Below, piece after piece: positions 1 through 5,197 of a stretch of 5,197 bases of DNA. The first letter of the stretch is position 1. The number at the start of each line of letters is the position of its first letter. Position numbers and translations under genes: made by a program. Source of the stretch: Anaerolineae bacterium. GTDB lineage: Bacteria > Chloroflexota > Anaerolineae > Aggregatilineales > Phototrophicaceae. The DNA lies in the NCBI GenBank assembly GCA_025454675.1, contig JALONZ010000209.1:1-5197 (forward strand), read 5' to 3'. Under the pieces are notes generated by a model. It had not been told where the DNA came from, made no database searches, and saw nothing but the letters and a program-made list of their open reading frames with translations.

Positions 1-3
1 GCA

Positions 4-834
4 TCACTCATGCACACCCAACGCATAAATATCGCGTTTATGCCATCCGCTAATCTCGGCTAAATCATGCGCGATGCTTTTCATCGAATCGCCATCGGCG
101 CGACGCTTGGCAATTTCATCACGCAACTGCGATTCTGACCATTTGCGTGGCGCATCATCCCCCGCCCCGCCCACCACAATCACAATTTCCCCGCGTGGTG
201 AATGCGTTTGAAAATGTGCCACGACCATTTCCACATCCCCGCGCAAAAATTCTTCAAATTTTTTGCTGATTTCCCGCGCTACAGCTACGGCGCGATTGCC
301 TAACACCTGATGAATCATGCCTAGTGTATCAACGAGCCGATTTGGACTCTCATAAAAAATGAGAGTGTGTTTGAGGGTGGCAATATCGGTTAAAAGCGCC
401 ACTTGGTCGCCTGTTTTGCGCGGAAAAAATCCCAAAAATAAAAATGTGTCAGTAGGCAATCCCGATGCGGTGAGGGCGGGTAAAACGGCATTTGCGCCTG
501 GTAGCGCCTCTACACGATACCCCGCCTGAATGACGGCTTTCACCAACTCATACCCAGGGTCACTAATGGCAGGTGTGCCTGCATCAGAGATGAGCGCCAC
601 ATCACCATCAGCTAATGTACTCAGGATACTATCCAGTTTGGTCAGTTTGTTATGCTCATGATAACTGGTGAGTGGCGTGCTGATGTCGTAATGGTCGAGC
701 AATATGCGACTGGTGCGTGTATCTTCGGCGGCAATGAGTGCCACCTCGCCCAAAATCCGCACCGCGCGGATGGTGATGTCTTCTAAGTTGCCGATTGGTG
801 TTGGTACAAGGTAAAGTGTTCCCAAAATGACCAT
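4..834 (-). CDS. rsmI: 16S rRNA (cytidine-1402-2'-O)-methyltransferase RsmI
   Basis: This enzyme uses S-adenosylmethionine to methylate the 2'-hydroxyl of C1402 in the decoding centre of 16S rRNA. Together with the N4-methylase RsmH it makes m4Cm1402. The 276-residue protein is close to the usual family length and complete. Tetrapyrrole-methylase-fold motifs appear in order: PTPIGNLEDIT (11-21), AAEDTR (35-40), SYHEHN (57-62), LISDAGTPAISDPG (81-94), LPGANAV (111-117), FYESPNRL (160-167) and AREISKKFEEF (186-196). A short helical C-terminal domain (about 230-276) matches the RsmI tail. The start is uncertain. The ATG at 834 directly abuts an AGG with no spacer. A TTG at 825-823 (codon 4) lies 8 nt after AGGA (837-834) and would give the common family N-terminus MGTLYLVPTPIGN. 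The gene is divergent from the transpeptidase gene, and its downstream neighbour lies outside the window. The identity is very secure; only the start codon is in doubt. Confidence 0.96.
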   Translation of the reverse strand: MVILGTLYLVPTPIGNLEDITIRAVRILGEVALIAAEDTRTSRILLDHYDISTPLTSYHEHNKLTKLDSILSTLADGDVALISDAGTPAISDPGYELVKAVIQAGYRVEALPGANAVLPALTASGLPTDTFLFLGFFPRKTGDQVALLTDIATLKHTLIFYESPNRLVDTLGMIHQVLGNRAVAVAREISKKFEEFLRGDVEMVVAHFQTHSPRGEIVIVVGGAGDDAPRKWSESQLRDEIAKRRADGDSMKSIAHDLAEISGWHKRDIYALGVHE

Positions 835-863
835 CCTGTAGGCTTATCGTCAGGTTGATGCTA

Positions 864-892
864 TTCATCACGTCTGTGAAGTATGCTATTAT
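864..892 (+). promoter_or_regulatory. Predicted extended -10 promoter for the transpeptidase gene
   Basis: TATTAT at 887-892 is one mismatch from the sigma-70-type -10 box. It is preceded by TGC at 884-886, forming an extended -10 element (TGnTATTAT). A weak -35-like TTCATC (864-869) sits 17 bp upstream. Transcription would begin near 899, giving a short leader of about 35 nt before the likely ATG at 935. This is pattern matching only; the motif fits well, but AT-rich spacers often give such matches. Confidence 0.4.
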
Positions 893-919
893 TTGGCGAA
901 ATGAGAAAATTTAGTAGTT

Positions 920-923
920 GGAG
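920..923 (+). promoter_or_regulatory. Shine-Dalgarno site deciding the transpeptidase start
   Basis: GGAG at 920-923 is the only clear Shine-Dalgarno match here. Four in-frame start codons follow it: GTG 926 (2 nt away, too close), GTG 929 (5 nt), TTG 932 (8 nt) and ATG 935 (11 nt). ATG 935 is favoured because it is the only ATG of the four and gives a signal peptide beginning MKQMRIW. GTG 929 remains possible; the choice changes the protein by only two or three residues. Confidence 0.45.
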
Positions 924-934
924 ATGTGGTGTTG

Positions 935-2014
935 ATGAAACAAATGCGTATTTGGATTGCCTTATTTGCCTTATTTTCGGTGATGCTCACCCCTGCTCAT
1001 GCACAGATTGATACGTCAGCCTGCGCGGATGTCGTCCCAAATGGCGAAATTCCCGATTTATGTATGCGCCTGATGCAAGCCTTCCCCCGCCCAACCGTAT
1101 TACCCATTCCGCAAGACCGCTTCACGATTGATTATTATGATTTTTGGCGCGTGAATAACACCCAACCGCCCGTCTTTGATGCGCCCGGTGGGAATGTTGT
1201 TCGCAATATGCCCGTGGGTTTCAATTTTATCAATGTGGTGAATCAAGCCGATGGTTGGGTGCAAGCCGAAAATGGCGAGTGGTTTCGCGCAGAAGATGTT
1301 CAGGAGAATGACAAACTCTCGTATATGAGTGGTGTTCGCATTTTGGACGGGTTACAAAATCGGTTTGCATGGATTTTGGGGACGATGTACACCGTGCCAG
1401 AACCCAAAGGTCGTCAATCCCCCGAAACAGGGCGTTTAGTCCAACGCTATGATTTGGTGAATATTTTCGCCGAAGCGGTGGATGATGACGGTTGGCGCTG
1501 GTACATGGTCGGACCGAATCAATGGGTAGAGCAACGCATGGTGTCGAAGGTGTTCAAAATTGACCGCCCCGAAGGTGTCGAAGGGCGCTGGGTGGCGGTG
1601 GATTTGTATGAGCAAACCCTCGTGGCATATGAAAACGACACACCTGTATTTGCCACACTCATCGCCACAGGCATCCCTGGATTTGATACCCGTGAGGGTG
1701 TTTATCCTGTGTGGGCGCGGTTAGACCGTGACCGGATGTCGGGGTTGACGGGTGCGCCAAATGCGTGGGATTTGCAAAGTGTGCCATATGTGATGTATTT
1801 CGATGAAGGGCGCAGTTTGCACGGCACATATTGGCACGATAACTTTGGTTATCGGCAAAGTAAGGGGTGTGTCAATTTGACCATCAGCGATGCCAGTTAT
1901 GTATTCCAATGGATGAGCGAGACCGAAGTCCGCGATGAAGAAAATAACCCGATTAATTATGTGTATGTGCATAGTTCTGGGGAATATCGCGGCGAAGGCG
2001 CGGCTACGAAATAA
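935..2014 (+). CDS. Secreted L,D-transpeptidase (YkuD domain) with SH3-like N-terminal regions
   Basis: YkuD-family enzymes form or exchange peptide cross-links in peptidoglycan through an active-site cysteine, outside the membrane. Numbering here is from ATG 935 (359 residues). Residues 1-23 form a signal peptide: basic start, hydrophobic core, and an AHA|Q cleavage site. The mature protein has two bacterial SH3-like stretches at about 70-125 and 150-205; each carries a degraded GxxVxx...DGWxx pattern and ends in a tryptophan-rich strand. The YkuD domain starts near residue 218 (RWVAVDLYEQTLVAYE). Its active-site region holds H296 of LHGTYWH, then S309-K-G-C312-V-N314, matching the family pattern in which His and Cys are about 16 residues apart. 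Lys replaces the usual His of SHGC, a position that is not the catalytic base. The gene stands alone on the plus strand between divergent rsmI and the convergent ABC operon. An upstream GTG at 926 is an alternative start. The class is secure; whether it is a true 3-3 cross-linker or a protein-anchoring enzyme is unknown. Confidence 0.93.
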   Translation: MKQMRIWIALFALFSVMLTPAHAQIDTSACADVVPNGEIPDLCMRLMQAFPRPTVLPIPQDRFTIDYYDFWRVNNTQPPVFDAPGGNVVRNMPVGFNFINVVNQADGWVQAENGEWFRAEDVQENDKLSYMSGVRILDGLQNRFAWILGTMYTVPEPKGRQSPETGRLVQRYDLVNIFAEAVDDDGWRWYMVGPNQWVEQRMVSKVFKIDRPEGVEGRWVAVDLYEQTLVAYENDTPVFATLIATGIPGFDTREGVYPVWARLDRDRMSGLTGAPNAWDLQSVPYVMYFDEGRSLHGTYWHDNFGYRQSKGCVNLTISDASYVFQWMSETEVRDEENNPINYVYVHSSGEYRGEGAATK

Positions 2015-2026
2015 AAACCAGCTCTG

Positions 2027-2056
2027 TGTAAGGGCGCAACATGTTGCGCCCTTACA
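2027..2056. repeat. Perfect 30-bp palindrome between convergent genes (REP-like or bidirectional hairpin)
   Basis: The two arms TGTAAGGGCGCAACA and TGTTGCGCCCTTACA are exact reverse complements that meet between 2041 and 2042. As RNA this is a GC-rich stem with a tiny loop around CATG. Allowing a 2-nt bulge, CTCTG (2022-2026) can also pair with CAGGG (2055-2059), U-G wobble included, so the element may be a little longer. It sits 12 bp past the transpeptidase stop and 23 bp past the ABC operon stop. It could therefore end transcription from both sides. However, no U-tract follows on the plus strand, and on the minus strand the first T-run (TTTTTATTT) begins only 9-10 nt beyond the stem. From memory, similar GGGCGCAA-type palindromes are scattered between genes in Chloroflexota and other genomes, so a dispersed repeat is at least as likely as a dedicated terminator. 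Confidence 0.85.
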
Positions 2057-2079
2057 GGGATATGTATATGAGGCGATTA

Positions 2080-3909
2080 TCACCCCACATAGGCACTTGT
2101 TTCGACCTCATTCACTTCGGTCTCTTCAAATTGGCGGTGATACAGATGGGCATACAACCCGCCCTGCGCCAATAAATCCTCATGCGCCCCATCTTCCACA
2201 ATTTGACCTTGTTTCATCACCAAAATTCTATCCGCATCGCGCACGGTACTCAGGCGGTGGGCGATGATGATGCTGGTACGCCCTTTTAGGACGTGTTCCA
2301 AACCTTCTTGGATGAGCATTTCGGTTTCGGTGTCAATATTGCTAGTGGCTTCGTCCAACACAAGGATGCTATTCGGGTTATGAATGAGCGCCCGCGCCAA
2401 TGCCAATAATTGCCGTTGCCCCTGTGATAAATTCCCACCACCGGGGAGCAATTTATAATCATAGCCATTGGGCAATTTTTCGATGAATTTGCTGGCACAA
2501 GCCGCTTGTGCGCCCGCTATCATCTGTTCCCGCGTGATATTTTTATTGAACAGCGTCAAATTATCGGCAATTGTGCCATCAAAGCAGTAAGGCAACTGGG
2601 GGACGACCATCACATGCTGACGCAAATCTGCCAGCGCCATATCGCGCACATCTACCCCACCAATTTTGATGCTCCCTTGTGTGACATCATAAAACCGCGC
2701 GATTAACCCCGCGAGTGATGTTTTGCCTGCGCCCGTCGCGCCCACAATCGCTACTCGTTGCCCTTCTGGGATATGCAAATCAATCCCGCGTAGCACAGGC
2801 GCATTATCATCGTAATGAAAATGCACATTTTCGAGCGTGATATGATGCGGAATATCCGCCGTTTGAACGGGTTTTTCGGTTTCGGTGATAGTCGGTTGTG
2901 TCTTGAGTAGCCGACCAATCCGCTCACCCGCCGAGAGTGCCGATTGAATTTGGGCGAATTGTTCCGAGAGTTGCAAAATAGGCGTAAAGCTACGGCGGGT
3001 GTATTCGATGAATGAAATCAACATGCCGAGTGTCGCCCAACCTGCCATCACGCCCTGCGCCCCGCCGAATAAGACGATGACCAAGCCTAATGTGGTGAGC
3101 AATTGCAATATGGATGAAAAGTTGGTGTATTGGTCACGGACTTGATTTTGAACATCTAAATATTCGGTGTTGATGAGGTCAAATTCTTTACGGCTCAGGT
3201 CTTGACGGTTGAAGAGTTGTACCACCAGCATCCCGCCTGATTGTTCGTTGATGTAGGCTTGCAAATCCCCACCGAGTTTGTGCATTGTGCGCGTCCCTTG
3301 ACGGATTTTACGCCGATAGTAGAAGGTGTAAATCATCATAATGGGCAACATGGATAACCCAAGCAACGCCATGCGCCAATTCAGCGTGAACATCACCCCG
3401 ATGATGCCGATGAGGGTAATCAGGTTGCTGATGACAATCACGATGCTGGTCGAAAGCAATTCGGTGAGCGATTCAATATCGCTCGACATCCGCGCCACCA
3501 ATTGCCCGACTGGGGTTTTATTGAAAAAGCGCATATCTTGTTTGAGGATGTGTTCAAACATTTTTTGGCGCAAATCTGCCAGTGCATTTTGCCCAACGGT
3601 TTGGAGCAGATAAATATGCCCAAAACGCAAAGCGAAAAGCGTTGGCACACACAACACATATAACACCGCGTAGGGGATGAGTCCGCCAATATCTTCGGAT
3701 AAGATGGGTCCGTCTATTGCCAATTGGAGCAAATACGGCGGGAGCAACGAGACCGCCGTCACCCCGATGAGCATCACAAACACGATGACCAGTTGGGTCA
3801 CATACGGGCGCAAAAATCCCAATAATAGCAAGATGAGGAATTTGTCATCCAATTTGGTGCTGACATCAGTATAAATATCTTGGCGGTTAATTTTGACTTG
3901 GGCGCTCAT
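2080..3909 (-). CDS. ABC exporter half-transporter (TMD-NBD), subunit with the catalytic glutamate
   Basis: This 609-residue membrane protein is a typical ABCB-like half-transporter that uses ATP to move a substrate out of the cytoplasm. The membrane domain (about 30-320) has six likely helices near 38-60, 77-98, 154-175, 178-197, 266-287 and 290-303. The nucleotide-binding domain (about 355-590) shows an A-loop Tyr (Y366), Walker A GATGAGKT (390-397), Q-loop Q438, signature LSQGQ (494-498), Walker B ILVLDE ending in catalytic E520, D-loop SNID (523-526) and switch H551. The signature deviates from LSGGQ, with Gln for the first Gly. The start overlaps the upstream subunit's stop as ATGA (3906-3909), and a strong Shine-Dalgarno lies 7 nt upstream. 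The gene ends in tandem TGA TAA stops (2082-2077). Its partner is the preceding gene. The substrate is unknown: drug, lipid or peptide are all possible. The domain call is very secure, the heterodimer call strong. Confidence 0.95.
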   Translation of the reverse strand: MSAQVKINRQDIYTDVSTKLDDKFLILLLLGFLRPYVTQLVIVFVMLIGVTAVSLLPPYLLQLAIDGPILSEDIGGLIPYAVLYVLCVPTLFALRFGHIYLLQTVGQNALADLRQKMFEHILKQDMRFFNKTPVGQLVARMSSDIESLTELLSTSIVIVISNLITLIGIIGVMFTLNWRMALLGLSMLPIMMIYTFYYRRKIRQGTRTMHKLGGDLQAYINEQSGGMLVVQLFNRQDLSRKEFDLINTEYLDVQNQVRDQYTNFSSILQLLTTLGLVIVLFGGAQGVMAGWATLGMLISFIEYTRRSFTPILQLSEQFAQIQSALSAGERIGRLLKTQPTITETEKPVQTADIPHHITLENVHFHYDDNAPVLRGIDLHIPEGQRVAIVGATGAGKTSLAGLIARFYDVTQGSIKIGGVDVRDMALADLRQHVMVVPQLPYCFDGTIADNLTLFNKNITREQMIAGAQAACASKFIEKLPNGYDYKLLPGGGNLSQGQRQLLALARALIHNPNSILVLDEATSNIDTETEMLIQEGLEHVLKGRTSIIIAHRLSTVRDADRILVMKQGQIVEDGAHEDLLAQGGLYAHLYHRQFEETEVNEVETSAYVG

Positions 3910-5197
3910 GATGTTGCCACCTCTTTTTCATCTTGCTTCAGTTCGCGGTCTACCATGCGGGCATACATGCCATTTTGTGTGAGTAATGCGTGATGTGTAC
4001 CCTGTTCGATGAGTTTTCCATCATCCATCACCACGATGAAATCCGCATCTTTGACGGTCGCAATCCGATGCGCGATGATGATGCTCGTGCGACTTTTGAG
4101 GACAATCCGCAATTCGCCCAAAATATCGGCGGCGGTATGCGTATCTACACTGGATAAGGCATCATCCAAAATCAAAATTTCGGGGTCACGAACAAGCGCC
4201 CGCGCAATGGCGACCCGTTGTTTTTGCCCACCCGATAACATCACCCCGCGCTCACCGACCAATGTCTCTAACCCTTTTGGCAATTGGGGCAAATCATTCG
4301 ACATGCGCGAAATGGTGATAGCTTGATTTAGCGCATCGGCTTGAATGGCTTCATCACCCATCCGCACATTTTCTTCTAGGGTTTGGCTGAATAAAAAGGT
4401 GGATTGTGGCACATAGGCACTGCTACGACGGAGCGCATCCAAATCTAAATGGCGTATATCTACCCCATCCAACGTGATAGTGCCTTCTGTGGGGTCAATC
4501 ACGCGCGAAATCAGGCTGACCAGCATCGTCTTTCCGCAACCTGTCGGTCCGACTAAGCCCATAACCGCGCCCGCAGGAATTTTGAGTGAGATATTGCGTA
4601 AAATCCAAGTCCCGCCCAATTGCACCCCCACGTTATGAAATTCAATTTCACCGCGTACATGGGCGAGTGGTTTGGGATTGGCGGGGCTTTTGATGCTTGG
4701 ATGACGCAATAATGGCGTGAGGCGTGCCAGTGCGCCAGATGTTTGTTGAATACGTTGATAAATCACACCCAAATTGAGCAAGGCGTTGGTCATCACACCC
4801 AGATACAAAAAGAATTGGGTGAAATTGCCGAGTGTCATATCGCCGTTGATGGTCAAAATGCCACCGCCCAAAACGACAATGGCGGCGGTTGTCTCGCTGA
4901 TGGCGTTGGGTAATAAGCCGACTGGCTCGTTGCGCCGTTTGAAGAATAACCATTTGGCGCGGTAGGTCATGTTTTCGTGTAAAAATTTGCCACCGATACC
5001 CGCCTCATTGCCTGTGGTCTTGATGGTCTGAACACCACTGACAGAATCTTGAACAAATGCCGATACCGCCCCTGCTTGGTCTTGGACTTTTTCAAACATG
5101 GGGGCAAGTGCCACGCCTGCGCGGATTTGAAAACTGGTGGAGACGGTTAATACCACAAACACCAAAATGCTGAGGGGCAAGTGTACGGTTGCCATCA
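3906..5197 (-). CDS. ABC exporter half-transporter, 5'-partial, subunit with degenerate catalytic residue
   Basis: This is the C-terminal 429 or more residues of an ABCB-like half-transporter; the coding frame continues past the right edge. The methionine at 5195 is internal. It aligns near residue 183 of the downstream partner, around transmembrane helix 4, so roughly 150-180 residues are missing. Numbering from that Met, helices lie near 3-20, 100-118 and 122-142. The nucleotide-binding domain (about 182-415) has Walker A GPTGCGKT (216-223), Q-loop Q264, X-loop TLVGERG (311-317), canonical signature LSGGQ (320-324), Walker B ILILDD (340-345), D-loop SSVD and switch H376. Two substitutions stand out: D345 replaces the catalytic Glu, and L193 occupies the A-loop position usually held by an aromatic residue. 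This pattern fits the degenerate-site subunit of a heterodimeric exporter such as TM287, LmrC or BmrC (family knowledge). Its stop overlaps the start of the next gene by four bases. ABC exporter identity is secure. Confidence 0.94.
   Translation of the reverse strand, partial: MATVHLPLSILVFVVLTVSTSFQIRAGVALAPMFEKVQDQAGAVSAFVQDSVSGVQTIKTTGNEAGIGGKFLHENMTYRAKWLFFKRRNEPVGLLPNAISETTAAIVVLGGGILTINGDMTLGNFTQFFLYLGVMTNALLNLGVIYQRIQQTSGALARLTPLLRHPSIKSPANPKPLAHVRGEIEFHNVGVQLGGTWILRNISLKIPAGAVMGLVGPTGCGKTMLVSLISRVIDPTEGTITLDGVDIRHLDLDALRRSSAYVPQSTFLFSQTLEENVRMGDEAIQADALNQAITISRMSNDLPQLPKGLETLVGERGVMLSGGQKQRVAIARALVRDPEILILDDALSSVDTHTAADILGELRIVLKSRTSIIIAHRIATVKDADFIVVMDDGKLIEQGTHHALLTQNGMYARMVDRELKQDEKEVATS
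3917..3924 (-). promoter_or_regulatory. Shine-Dalgarno inside the upstream ABC gene
   Basis: AGAGGTGG, read on the minus strand, lies 7 nt before the ATG of the downstream ABC subunit, within the last codons of the upstream subunit (Glu-Val of its KEVATS tail). It is the best ribosome binding site in the window. With the ATGA stop/start overlap it supports both the start at 3909 and translational coupling of the two subunits. Confidence 0.8.

Larger units (their letters stand above)
835..934. promoter_or_regulatory. Divergent intergenic region between rsmI and the L,D-transpeptidase gene
   Basis: This AT-leaning spacer must hold the promoter of the rightward transpeptidase gene and probably that of rsmI. 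It contains a 5-bp inverted repeat (TGATG-ctatt-CATCA, 856-870). The 8-mer ATGCTATT occurs twice, at 858-865 and 883-890, with starts 25 bp apart. These could be operator half-sites, but they are short enough to arise by chance. I could not place a convincing -35/-10 pair for rsmI on the minus strand; TTCACA (880-875) resembles a -35 box but has no good -10 at the right distance. Confidence 0.5.

Noticed and set aside
656..871. Minus-strand frame overlapping the 5' part of rsmI
   Set aside because: It is an out-of-frame shadow of the conserved RsmI N-terminus, with repetitive His/Arg-rich sequence and no family resemblance.
2027..2056. Palindrome as a standard intrinsic terminator
   Set aside because: The stem is strong, but neither strand has a U-tract directly after it. 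The nearest T-run on the minus strand begins about 9-10 nt past the stem, so it is listed as a repeat with possible terminator function.
1721..2083. Minus-strand open frame antisense to the transpeptidase gene
   Set aside because: It is antisense to a clear YkuD coding region, with cysteine-rich, low-plausibility composition and no motif.
1935..2267. Plus-strand open frame spanning the end of the transpeptidase gene, the palindrome and the end of the ABC gene
   Set aside because: It overlaps two real genes out of frame, crosses the palindrome, and has no recognisable domain or ribosome site. It is a shadow frame.
5193..5195. ATG at the right edge as the true start of the upstream ABC subunit
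   Set aside because: The protein would begin inside transmembrane helix 4 of a six-helix domain. Alignment with the partner shows roughly 150-180 residues missing, so the gene is cut by the window, not truncated.
2080..5197. ABC genes as an importer or as a peptidase-containing bacteriocin exporter
   Set aside because: Membrane and ATPase domains are fused in each protein in exporter order. There is no substrate-binding protein nearby, and the complete subunit has no N-terminal C39 peptidase domain.
1..5197. A new defence, mobile or biosynthetic system
   Set aside because: No transposase, integrase, toxin-antitoxin pair, CRISPR array, nuclease or biosynthetic core enzyme was seen. All four genes belong to well-known families, and the window looks like ordinary chromosome.

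Overview
The window carries four protein genes on about 5.2 kb of compact bacterial DNA. All four look intact, except that the last one runs off the right edge. GC content is about half by spot count. The style of the L,D-transpeptidase and of RsmI, plus a palindromic intergenic repeat, suggests a member of the Chloroflexota (Anaerolineae-like). This assignment rests on recognising protein patterns, not on a search.

Layout: at the left, on the minus strand, is rsmI (about 4-834), the 16S rRNA C1402 2'-O-methyltransferase. A ~90-bp divergent intergenic region follows, with a plausible extended -10 promoter for the rightward gene. Next, on the plus strand, is a secreted L,D-transpeptidase (about 935-2014) with two SH3-like regions ahead of a YkuD catalytic domain. 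It converges on an ABC exporter operon read from the minus strand. The two transcription units are separated by 65 bp that hold a perfect 30-bp palindrome. The operon consists of an upstream half-transporter (3906 to beyond the right edge, 5' end missing) and a downstream half-transporter (2080-3909). The two overlap by the four bases ATGA.

The two ABC proteins look like the halves of one heterodimeric type IV (ABCB-like) exporter. The upstream subunit has a canonical LSGGQ signature, but its Walker B motif ends in Asp where the catalytic Glu should be, and it lacks the A-loop aromatic residue. The downstream subunit has the catalytic Glu and the A-loop Tyr, but an altered LSQGQ signature. 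In a head-to-tail NBD dimer this predicts one fully canonical ATP site and one degenerate site, as in the TM287/288, LmrCD and BmrCD exporters. The substrate cannot be read from the sequence.

rsmI and the transpeptidase are neighbours with no obvious functional link. I see no RNA gene, CRISPR array, transposase or prophage, and nothing that supports a wholly new system. The points most worth checking are the asymmetric exporter, the palindromic repeat, and the start sites of rsmI and the transpeptidase.
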